DNA of 7,137 nucleotides from NCBI GenBank assembly GCA_023229545.1, contig JALNZB010000056.1, positions 1-7,137 on the forward strand. The letters are read 5' to 3'. The notes beneath the pieces are model-generated. The model saw only the letters and a program-made list of their open reading frames with translations, was not told the origin of the DNA and ran no database searches. Source of the DNA: Sulfuritalea sp. Its GTDB lineage: Bacteria > Pseudomonadota > Gammaproteobacteria > Burkholderiales > Rhodocyclaceae. The translations under genes were made by a program, and so were the position numbers. Position 1 is the stretch's first letter; every line of letters starts with the position of its first letter. This document shows, piece by piece, positions 1 through 6,124 of this stretch.

Positions 1-198
1 CTTCGAGTAGCCGACCACTTCGTCGCCCGCAAGATAGGAAAAAGGAATCGAAGCCTCGCGATGACCGACATAGATCGCGCCGTATTCGCGGATTTTCTCG
101 AGGGTCGGGTTGTTGTAGGCCTGCGCCCGAACCGTCGGGGCCGACACGAATACTGCCAGCAAGGCCAGGACAAGACGCCACCGGGTCACGATGTTCAT
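1..198 (-). CDS. gltI: GltI-like periplasmic amino-acid-binding protein (N-terminal part, runs off left edge)
   Basis: Only the first 66 codons are in the window; the gene continues beyond position 1. The product starts with a typical Sec signal peptide (MNIVTRWR, then a hydrophobic stretch LVLALLAVFVSA, probable cleavage after VRA near residue 25). It continues with TLEKIREYGAIYVGHREAS and IPFSY...VVGYSK. This matches the N-terminus of family 3 extracellular solute-binding proteins (SBP_bac_3), closest to glutamate/aspartate-binding GltI, which has a TLDKI...GHRESSVPFSY...VGYS pattern. The family captures an amino acid in the periplasm for an ABC permease, or less often for a sensor. The ATG (198-196) overlaps the TGA of the upstream TolC-like gene (197-195), so the two are probably translationally coupled. 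That is an odd neighbour for an adhesin-secretion gene. Ligand and any permease genes cannot be judged from here. The family call is firm; the exact symbol is tentative. Confidence 0.85.
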   Translation of the reverse strand, partial: MNIVTRWRLVLALLAVFVSAPTVRAQAYNNPTLEKIREYGAIYVGHREASIPFSYLAGDEVVGYSK

Positions 199-2351
199 TT
201 CCCGGACCCGCGCCGATCCGGGGTACGCGAGGAAACAGGGCGCACAGCCTCTCGCTCGATCAGCCATTCCCCGCCGGTCTTGACCCATTGCAGCACTTTC
301 AGCGTTGTGTCGCTGTAACTATCTGAACTGTAGCGCTGCTCGAATTCGGCGACGAATACGTCCTTTGCCACTTCATTCAGGCTGAAATTCCGCACCTCGA
401 CTTGAACCCGCTCCGGCTTGGCAAGCCGCTGCGCTCGCTGCCTTGCCCAAGTCGCCCGGCTTGAGCCGTCAGCCGGTACAAACGAGGGCGCATAGAAACC
501 GGCATACGTGGCGTAGGCCTTGGCCGACCAGGCAGCGGCCCAAGCCATTACACGGTCGGTAAGGACCTTGCCCTGCGACTGCGCGGGCTCGGTGGAAGGT
601 GCCTGCTTTTCATCACCCGCAACCTTCGCTGCCGCCTCGGTAACGGCAAGCCCCAGCGAAGCCGAGGCCGCCAACGGTGGTACTGGCGCCAACGGTGCCG
701 CCGACGATGGCATTGGCTTCTCGGGTGGCGTCGGGGGAGAGCGTGGCACCGTGGTTGAAAGCATGAGCGGTGATGCCGCCAGCGCCGGGGGAGCTGACGT
801 CCGCGGCGTGGACATTGGCGGCGGATAGGACAATGGCACGGGTGAGACGGGCTGCGCAGCCGGTGAAGCTGGCGGCAAAACCGAGCGCGGGATCCCGTTC
901 GCATCACCGGTCGGTGCAGGGACGTCCAGCAGCGTCATCGCCCTTGCCGTCAGCGCATCGAGGTCAACCAAATAGTTATTGGGCGCGTCTGGCGGACAAA
1001 TCTCAGATTCGATAATTGTCGCCAGTTCGCTTGAATCCGGCGTTTCTTCGCTCGCCAGCCGTTTCAGTCCGAGGAACTCGAGCAGACGGCCGATTCCGGC
1101 CTGGGTGCGCAAATACGAGAGCGCAAGATCCACATCGGCATTGACTGCCGTGCGGCGGGCGTTGAGGAGTTCGTTCTCCGTATCCAGCAAGTCGAGCAGC
1201 GAGCGCTGGCCAATGTTGAACTGGGCTTTGTAGGCATCGCGTGTCTTTTCGATTGCACTGACTTGAAGATCGAGGTTGGCCAGTTGAGATCTCAATCGCA
1301 GCACATCGTTGTAGGCAATGGAAAGAGTCTGCCGAACGTCGCGACAGGACTTGTCTCGCAGATCCACCGCCAGGCTCTTTCGGTCGGCGGAGGCCCGCTG
1401 TCGCGCAACATCGGCACCGCCGTTGAACAGGTTGTAACTGAGCACAACTTCAGCGACATTGTTCTGGCGAGCACCAATCACCCCCTGATAGTTGTCGATA
1501 TTCTCGTTGCGCATGCGCAGATCAAGCTTTGGATGAAACGCGCTGCGTCTGATCTCAACATCATGCTGGGCGGATTCGACGTTCTCCACCGATGCGCGCA
1601 GGGCCGGATTGTTCCTGAATGCCGCCTTCAGGGCTTCCGCTTCGCTGGCAGGATAATCGGTTCCCAGACGGGCCGGCCCGAACATCACCGGCGGCGGCCG
1701 GTCGCCGACAAGTCTCAGGAAACGCGCCATCACGTCGTGCAGATTGGCCGCCTCGGTAGTCAGATTCAATTCTGCCAGTGCCAGACGGCCCGCGGCGTGT
1801 TCCACATCCCCCCGTCGCCCCGCTCCGGCTTGTGCTCGGCGCAGCAACTGCTCATAGCTGGCGCGGTGCTCGACGTAGTTGTTCTCGGCCAGGAACATCA
1901 AAAGGCGATAGCGTATTACGTCGTAGTACACGCGCCCGGCCTCCAGGGCGGCGTTTTCGGCCGCATCGAGCAATTCAAAATAGCGCGTCAGCCGTGCCTT
2001 GTCCAGACGCTTGACGTCGCTCGACGTGGCAAAGCCGTCGTACAACATCTGGTTCAGCGTGAGCGTGTAGCCATTGCGGTTGTAGTCGCGGTCAGCAACT
2101 CCGGGCTGCTTCAGCGTTTCCCTGGCAGCCGCAGTGCTGTAGTCGAGACGCGGGAAAAATCCGGCCCTTGCGACATCGACATCGCCGCCCGCCGCCTTGA
2201 ACGCATGCCATTTCGAAAGTACTTCGGGATTCGTCAGCACAACCTTCTGCGCCACCTCCTTCAGGGTCAAATGGGCGGCCGCAGCCACGTCACCGACCCG
2301 GAGGGAAAGCAATGCGATCGCCAACAAAAAGGCCTTTTGCGACACTCCCAT
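195..2351 (-). CDS. lapE: LapE-like TolC-family outer-membrane channel with C-terminal Cds6/NTF2-like domain
   Basis: A 718-aa protein whose TolC part would be the outer-membrane channel of the type I exporter for the RTX adhesin. The ATG at 2351 is chosen because it begins a signal peptide (MGVSQKAFLLAIALLSL...VAAAA); the open frame extends 84 codons further upstream but covers the promoter region. Residues 27-430 contain the two TolC repeats: NPEVLSKWHAFKAAGGDVDV...FFPRLDY (41-71) and NPALRASVENVESAQHDVEI...FHPKLDL (248-278). The second repeat ends with the characteristic GQRSLLDLLDTENELLNAR (381-399). Most TolC/LapE proteins end soon after this. Here a Pro/Ala/Ser-rich linker (about 474-595) leads to a folded domain at 597-703 with W(A)AAWSAK...Y..FY.PSF, SRATWARQR, F.QRYSSDSYSD and GGEWLIERE. 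This pattern is that of the NTF2-like domain found at the C-terminus of Cds6-type L,D-transpeptidase proteins. The gene is divergent from lapG and overlaps the next gene by ATGA. The channel role is well supported; the tail's role is unknown. Confidence 0.9.
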   Translation of the reverse strand: MGVSQKAFLLAIALLSLRVGDVAAAAHLTLKEVAQKVVLTNPEVLSKWHAFKAAGGDVDVARAGFFPRLDYSTAAARETLKQPGVADRDYNRNGYTLTLNQMLYDGFATSSDVKRLDKARLTRYFELLDAAENAALEAGRVYYDVIRYRLLMFLAENNYVEHRASYEQLLRRAQAGAGRRGDVEHAAGRLALAELNLTTEAANLHDVMARFLRLVGDRPPPVMFGPARLGTDYPASEAEALKAAFRNNPALRASVENVESAQHDVEIRRSAFHPKLDLRMRNENIDNYQGVIGARQNNVAEVVLSYNLFNGGADVARQRASADRKSLAVDLRDKSCRDVRQTLSIAYNDVLRLRSQLANLDLQVSAIEKTRDAYKAQFNIGQRSLLDLLDTENELLNARRTAVNADVDLALSYLRTQAGIGRLLEFLGLKRLASEETPDSSELATIIESEICPPDAPNNYLVDLDALTARAMTLLDVPAPTGDANGIPRSVLPPASPAAQPVSPVPLSYPPPMSTPRTSAPPALAASPLMLSTTVPRSPPTPPEKPMPSSAAPLAPVPPLAASASLGLAVTEAAAKVAGDEKQAPSTEPAQSQGKVLTDRVMAWAAAWSAKAYATYAGFYAPSFVPADGSSRATWARQRAQRLAKPERVQVEVRNFSLNEVAKDVFVAEFEQRYSSDSYSDTTLKVLQWVKTGGEWLIEREAVRPVSSRTPDRRGSGK
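243..563 (-). other. Cds6/NTF2-like domain at the C-terminus of the TolC-like protein
   Basis: Residues about 597-703 of the TolC-like protein. Visible signature: MAWAAAWSAKAYATY near its start, F.P..G.SRATWARQRAQR, a QVEVRN strand, EFEQRYSSDSYSDTTLK, and a final GEWLIERE strand. This order and these aromatic and basic positions match the C-terminal domain of Cds6-type L,D-transpeptidase-associated proteins (an NTF2-like fold also found on TPR and other envelope proteins). The fold assignment is by pattern recognition, not by a search. In a TolC topology the C-terminus lies at the periplasmic side, so the domain would hang in the periplasm on a long flexible linker. Confidence 0.7.
567..932 (-). 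other. Low-complexity Pro/Ala/Ser linker between channel and Cds6-like domain
   Basis: Residues about 474-595 of the TolC-like protein are dominated by Pro, Ala, Ser and Thr (for example SPAAQPVSPVPLSYPPP and PRSPPTPPEKPMPSSAAP). No recognisable domain is present. It looks like a flexible periplasmic tether of roughly 120 residues, long enough to reach toward peptidoglycan. That reach is inference. Confidence 0.75.
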
Positions 2352-2391
2352 TCCGGTAATTTCAATCCCAATGCATGGCTCAAGACGTGCG

Positions 2392-2419
2392 ATTATAGTG
2401 GCTGCCACTGCCCTCACAA
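2392..2419 (-). promoter_or_regulatory. Sigma70-like promoter for the lapE-gltI unit
   Basis: On the minus strand a perfect -10 box TATAAT lies at 2397-2392, with TTGTGA (four of six matches to TTGACA) at 2419-2414 and a 16-bp spacer. Transcription would start near 2385, giving a leader of about 35 nt before the ATG at 2351. The same bases read TATAGT on the plus strand (2394-2399), so the site could also serve as a -10 for lapG, but no convincing -35 is visible in that direction. The prediction is by eye only. Confidence 0.5.
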
Positions 2420-2477
2420 GCCGCGAATCATAACCCACAAACCTGCCCACTTCCGGCCTCAGCCTTGGTATCGCTGG

Positions 2478-3125
2478 TTGTTGCGATGCTTGGTGCTTGC
2501 TTCGGCCGTATCGGTCGTCGCGGCCTATGACTTCGATCGTCTGCAGCAGCAACTCAAGGCACGCTTTGGTCCGACGCGGATCGCCCTGCTGCGCGACTGG
2601 CACGAGATGCTCGAGGGGTCGAAGCCCCTAACCGAAAACGCCAAGCTGAAGAAGGTCAACGACTTCATCAATCGGCATATCGCATTCGAAGACGACATGT
2701 CGATCTGGAACCAGAGTGACTACTGGGCCACTCCCTTGGAAACCATAGGCCAGGGCCGTGGCGACTGCGAAGATTTTGCGATCTTCAAGTACTACTCGCT
2801 CAGGAATGCCGGAGTTTCACTGACCAAATTGCGCCTGATATACGTCAAGGCCAGGCTGAGCGGGCCAAATGGCCCCTATCTGCAATCGCACATGGTGCTG
2901 GCCTACTACGCCACGCCGAACGCGGAACCACTGGTGCTCGACAGCCTGGTAGGCGAGATCAAGCCGGCCTCGCAGCGCAGCGACCTGCAGCCGATATTCA
3001 GCTTCAACAGCGACGCCATCTGGAATGGTGTTGCCGGCAATGCTGCTCAGGGATACGGCGGGACGGCCCAGCTTTCGCGCTGGCAGGATCTGCTGCAGCG
3101 AGCGCGGAACGAAGGATTCGATTGA
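2478..3125 (+). CDS. lapG: LapG-type periplasmic cysteine protease (bacterial transglutaminase-like, BTLCP family)
   Basis: A calcium-dependent periplasmic protease that in the Pseudomonas system cleaves the N-terminal region of LapA and releases the adhesin. Numbered from the chosen start, the catalytic triad is C97 in GQGRGDCEDFAIFKYYSLR, H138 in LQSHMVLAYY and D155 in LVLDSLVGEIKPASQR. The flanking acidic residues of GDCED fit the family's calcium site. DYWATP (81-86) and the C-terminal LSRWQDLL...EGFD are also family hallmarks, so the mature domain is complete. A short signal segment (LLRCLVLASAVSVVAA) precedes YDFDRL. The start is uncertain: no ATG or GTG precedes the signal segment in frame after the lapE start, so TTG 2478 is used (TTG 2481 is equally possible), and neither has a clear Shine-Dalgarno. 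The frame stays open far upstream, antisense to lapE, which does not help. It is first in the lapG-lapD operon, 36 nt before lapD. Confidence 0.92.
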   Translation: MLRCLVLASAVSVVAAYDFDRLQQQLKARFGPTRIALLRDWHEMLEGSKPLTENAKLKKVNDFINRHIAFEDDMSIWNQSDYWATPLETIGQGRGDCEDFAIFKYYSLRNAGVSLTKLRLIYVKARLSGPNGPYLQSHMVLAYYATPNAEPLVLDSLVGEIKPASQRSDLQPIFSFNSDAIWNGVAGNAAQGYGGTAQLSRWQDLLQRARNEGFD

Positions 3126-3146
3126 TCATGCAACACACGCGAAATT

Positions 3147-3156
3147 AAGGAAGGAA
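3147..3156 (+). promoter_or_regulatory. Ribosome binding site of lapD
   Basis: A strong purine-rich Shine-Dalgarno (AAGGAAGGAA) ends 5 nt before the ATG at 3162. It supports that start over the second Met codon at 3168. It is by far the best ribosome site seen in this window. Confidence 0.75.
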
Positions 3157-3161
3157 CTGCC

Positions 3162-5096
3162 ATGTCAATGTATCGCCAACTTTGGCTCGCCATCATCCTC
3201 AGCATGTCGCTGGCGCTGGCAGGAAGTCTGTTCACCTCACTGCTGGCAGCCCGCGCCTATCTCGAACAACAGCTGAGCATCAAGAATGCCGACAATGCAT
3301 CGGCCCTGGCGCTTTCACTGAGCCAGCAGAATCTGGACGCGGTGGCAGTCGAACTGACTGTTGCGGCACTGTTCGACAAGGGCCATTACGAGTCGATCCG
3401 AATTGATGACCCCAATGGCAAGCCGATCATCGCACTTGCGGGGCCGACTGGAAAGCCGAACGCCCCCGCATGGTTCGTGCGGAGCCTGCCGATCGACCCC
3501 GATCCTGGCATTGCGCAGATTACCAGCGGCTGGAAACAGTTTGGCACCGTCACGCTACTAAGCAACAGCCGCTTCGGGTACGAAGCGTTGTGGAACAGTA
3601 CCAAGAACATAGTTGTCGCCCTGACGCTGGCCAGCATTATCGCCGGCTATCTTGGCAGCCTGATCCTGCGGCGTCTGCGCCGCCCCCTGCAGGCCGTCAT
3701 CGACCAGGCAGAAGCAATCACCGACCGACGTTTCATCTCCATCGCGGAGCCGGACGTTCCCGAGTTGCGTCAACTCGCAATGGCCATGAATGCAACGGTC
3801 GCGCGCCTCAAGACGATGTTCGACGAGGAGGCTGGGCGACTCGAAACTGTGCGCCGCGAGGCCAATTGCGACCCCTTGACCGGACTGGCGAACCGCGAAT
3901 TTTTCATCTCCCGGTTGCGCACTTCGCTGGAAGGCGAGACCTCGACTGGCGGTACTCTGCTGCTGATTCGTGTCGCCGATCTGGCCGGAATCAACAAGCG
4001 GCTGGGACGAGAGGTCACGGATGATCTGCTGCGACGAATTGGCGAGACAGTCGGCGATGGCTGTGCAGCGAACGCGGAGAGCCTCGCTGCGCGCATGAAC
4101 GGAGCCGACTTTGCGCTGATGCTGCCGGGACAGACTTCCAGCCGCGCAAACGCGGAGATTCTGCTGCAGGCCCTGGTCAAGACCATGGCCGCATTCGTCG
4201 ATGGCGGCCCCTCGGCCTATATCGGCATGGGCATCTTCAAACAGGGCACGGGATTGCGCGAGCTCCTGTCGCAGACGGATGCGGCGCTGATTGCGGCCGA
4301 GGCGGAAGGCGTCAATGCCATCCGGGAAGCGGCGATCGAAGCCGATACCGACACGCCGAGGACCGCCGAGCAATGGGGGCAGATCATCACCCGGGCGGTC
4401 GATCAGCAGTGGCTGCGTCTGGTCTCGTTTCCGGTCGTGGATATGCAGGGCCGGTTGCTGCATGTCGAATGTCCGCTGCGACTGAAGTGCGATGCGGCAG
4501 GCGAGTGGCTTGCGGCCGGGCGCTTCCTGCCTATTGCCGAACGCCTTGGTCTCTCATCTGAGCTGGATCTCGCGGCCCTGGCAATGGGCCTGGCAGACCT
4601 TGAGCGGCAGCCCGCACTGAAAGGTCTGGCCATCAACCTGTCGGCCAGTTCAATGGCGGCGGCGGGCTTCCAGCACAAGCTCGAGGCCCTTCTGACCAGG
4701 CACCGCAAGGCCGCCCCTCGCCTCTGGGTCGAGGTTGCGGAAACAGGCGTGCTGAAGCATGTCGAGGCCTTCCGCAACCTCTGCAAGATGCTCAGAAGCT
4801 ACCAGTGCCAGGTGGGAGTCGAACACTTCGGGCGACAGTTCAGCCAGATCGGACAGTTGCATGATCTTGGGCTGAACTACATCAAGGTCGATGCCAGCTT
4901 TACCCGCCGCCTCGATACCAATCCCGGCAACCAGGCCTTCGGCAAGGGAATCAGTTCGATCGCGCACAATATCGGCCTGCTGGTCATCGCCGAAGGTGTG
5001 GCCAGCGAATCCGAGTTCGCCCTGCTGAGTACGGTAGGATTCGACGGTGCGACCGGCCCCGGAGTGAGGGTCGCCAACACCGACCACCATCAATGA
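3162..5096 (+). CDS. lapD: LapD-type inner-membrane c-di-GMP receptor with degenerate GGDEF and EAL domains
   Basis: A 644-aa receptor that couples cytoplasmic c-di-GMP to sequestration of LapG in the periplasm. Order of parts: TM1 (about 8-30), a periplasmic LapD/MoxY-type sensor domain (31-148), TM2 (149-169), HAMP (170-222), GGDEF (232-390) and EAL (402-639). W124 in TSGWKQFGTV matches the conserved tryptophan (W125 in P. fluorescens LapD) that inserts into LapG. The GGDEF motif is NGADF (313-317) with no RxxD I-site, so no cyclase activity is expected. The EAL motif is VECPLR (435-440). Other phosphodiesterase positions are partly kept (N492 in INLS, E524, K575 in YIKVD, E611 in AEGV) and partly lost: DDFG is EHFG (554-557) and the QGY stretch is replaced by ATGPG (630-634). 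It should bind rather than hydrolyse c-di-GMP, as LapD does. It follows lapG by 36 nt and overlaps the next gene by ATGA. Identity is firm; retained ligand binding is inferred. Confidence 0.95.
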   Translation: MSMYRQLWLAIILSMSLALAGSLFTSLLAARAYLEQQLSIKNADNASALALSLSQQNLDAVAVELTVAALFDKGHYESIRIDDPNGKPIIALAGPTGKPNAPAWFVRSLPIDPDPGIAQITSGWKQFGTVTLLSNSRFGYEALWNSTKNIVVALTLASIIAGYLGSLILRRLRRPLQAVIDQAEAITDRRFISIAEPDVPELRQLAMAMNATVARLKTMFDEEAGRLETVRREANCDPLTGLANREFFISRLRTSLEGETSTGGTLLLIRVADLAGINKRLGREVTDDLLRRIGETVGDGCAANAESLAARMNGADFALMLPGQTSSRANAEILLQALVKTMAAFVDGGPSAYIGMGIFKQGTGLRELLSQTDAALIAAEAEGVNAIREAAIEADTDTPRTAEQWGQIITRAVDQQWLRLVSFPVVDMQGRLLHVECPLRLKCDAAGEWLAAGRFLPIAERLGLSSELDLAALAMGLADLERQPALKGLAINLSASSMAAAGFQHKLEALLTRHRKAAPRLWVEVAETGVLKHVEAFRNLCKMLRSYQCQVGVEHFGRQFSQIGQLHDLGLNYIKVDASFTRRLDTNPGNQAFGKGISSIAHNIGLLVIAEGVASESEFALLSTVGFDGATGPGVRVANTDHHQ

Positions 5097-5635
5097 GCAA
5101 ACCGCCGCAACTCGAGCAGTTCAGCGCCAGCTTCATTTCCGAGCAGGATAGGCTGCTGCTGCGCGTCCGCAGCAGCGACGACGCCGAATACCGTTTCTGG
5201 ATTACCCGCCGTTATCTCGCGCTGTTATGGCCGATGCTGATGAAAATGGCCGATGCATTCAGCAGCCGCAAGGCACCAGGTGATCCGCTTACCCGAAACA
5301 CTCTGGCCGAGCTCGCCCATGGCGAAGCAGTCAGCAAGGCGGATTTTGGCAGCGCATATCAGGACGGATCGCTATTCCCCTTGGGCGAGGAACCCATCCT
5401 CCTCGCCCGCATCACGGTGAAGCCCCTGGAAAGCAACACCCAGACATTGACACTCCTTCCGCAGCAGGGTCAGGGAATCAACCTCGATCTGGATGAAAGG
5501 TTGGTACATGTGCTGGCGCGCCTGCTGCAGGAAGCCTCCGCCGTTGCGGACTGGGGGCTCACCCTGCGCGTTGCCCCCGGCACCGGCACGACGCCCGAGG
5601 CAACGGACCCGACCGCACCGCGGTTATTGCACTAG
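5093..5635 (+). CDS. Uncharacterised 180-aa cytoplasmic protein coupled to lapD
   Basis: I do not recognise a named family. The ATG overlaps the lapD TGA (ATGA), which argues for a real, translationally coupled gene. There is no signal peptide and no clear transmembrane segment; one hydrophobic helix lies at about 40-58 (YLALLWPMLMKMADAF). The N-terminal part has alternating strand-like sequence (DRLLLRVRSSDDAEYRFWI) followed by TRRYLALLW. The middle has KADFGSAYQDG and PLGEEPILLARITV, and the C-terminal part has LTLLPQQGQGINLDLDERL, a Leu-rich helix (VHVLARLLQEAS) and DWGLTLRV. The last 20 residues are Pro/Thr-rich and probably disordered. The arrangement suggests a small alpha/beta protein. 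Its position suggests a role linked to LapD or c-di-GMP signalling, but that is context only. It is convergent with the adhesin gene. Confidence 0.8.
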   Translation: MSKPPQLEQFSASFISEQDRLLLRVRSSDDAEYRFWITRRYLALLWPMLMKMADAFSSRKAPGDPLTRNTLAELAHGEAVSKADFGSAYQDGSLFPLGEEPILLARITVKPLESNTQTLTLLPQQGQGINLDLDERLVHVLARLLQEASAVADWGLTLRVAPGTGTTPEATDPTAPRLLH

Positions 5636-5752
5636 TACGAAGTTTCGGTGAAGGCTAATGGCGGCCTTGTGGGCGTCGAGCATGGTGGCCGCAACCAAAT
5701 CGCCGTAACGCCAGCGCCGACTTTTGATGGCCGGCACTGACAGGATCACACG
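5636..5752. other. Intergenic gap between the convergent lapD operon and adhesin gene
   Basis: The gap has 117 bp and holds the hairpin described separately at 5709-5742. A second, shorter inverted repeat (GCGGCC at 5661-5666 and GGCCGC at 5687-5692, 20-nt loop) is present but is only 6 bp and has no T-tract. Both strands have short open frames here without start signals; I call no gene. Confidence 0.5.
5709..5742 (-). terminator. Hairpin just after the adhesin stop codon, possible terminator
   Basis: In the minus-strand RNA, TGTCAGTGCCGGC (5742-5730) pairs with GTCGGCGCTGGCG (5721-5709) over 13 positions, including four G-U wobbles, around an 8-nt loop CATCAAAA. It starts about 10 nt after the TGA of the RTX adhesin gene. 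On the plus strand the wobbles become A-C mismatches, so the fold favours the adhesin transcript. No run of T follows, so an intrinsic terminator is not proved; a 3'-end stabilising hairpin next to Rho-dependent termination is as likely. Confidence 0.4.
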
Positions 5753-6124
5753 TCAATCGGTGATCAGTTTGCCCTTGGTCAGCAGGTCCTGGATGATCTG
5801 CTGGTCAGTCGCATTGGCACCAACGATGGCGTACAGATCGACACCCTGCAACACCACAGTCTGGTCCTCCGCTGTCGGCGTGTAGCCGCCGCCGAAGCCA
5901 CCGATGGAACTGACATGCACATTGGTGTTGCTGCCATCCTTCTCGAAATGCAGGAAGTTGGCCAGGTTGCCGGTCGCGACATCACGGTTTTCACCCGATA
6001 GAAGATCGCGCAGGTCGAGCACATCACCGCCGGAGGCTTGTGCCGCAGCGTCGAAGTCGGTGATGGTATCCACCGCCGGCGCGCCCTTGGCACCTGCATC
6101 CGCCAGAGTCCACTCGAAGGTATC
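5753..6124 (-). other. VCA0849-type C-terminal type I secretion domain of the adhesin
   Basis: Residues 335-457 (counting from the GTG at 7126) form the family's non-cleaved C-terminal export signal. Key positions are DTFEW, DTITDFD, GDVLDLRDLLSGE, FLHFEKDGSNTNVHV, TVVLQGVDL and the final IIQDLLTKGKLITD. The ending is complete and unmutated as far as can be seen. Confidence 0.85.

Noticed and set aside
1263..2477. Long open plus-strand frame leading into lapG, antisense to the TolC-like gene
   Set aside because: Its translation has no recognisable domain. The opposite strand encodes clear TolC repeats, and GC-rich codon bias commonly leaves antisense frames open. Only the part from about 2478 is coding.
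2352..2603. Longer N-terminus (84 extra residues) for the TolC-like protein
   Set aside because: It would bury the signal peptide, overlap the lapG signal region and place the TATAAT promoter inside the gene.
3128..3148. Mini reading frame (MQHTRN, stop) between lapG and lapD, with its stop touching the lapD ribosome site
   Set aside because: It has no ribosome site of its own and six codons occur by chance easily. An attenuator-like leader is not supported.
3558..4463. 301-aa minus-strand open frame inside lapD
   Set aside because: It is a shadow of the well-supported LapD frame, with low-complexity Gln/Arg-rich content and no domain.
5636..5740. In-frame continuation of 34 codons after the TAG of the 180-aa protein, and an open minus-strand frame over the same gap
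   Set aside because: There is no start signal, recognisable product or read-through context. The open frames are short enough to be chance.
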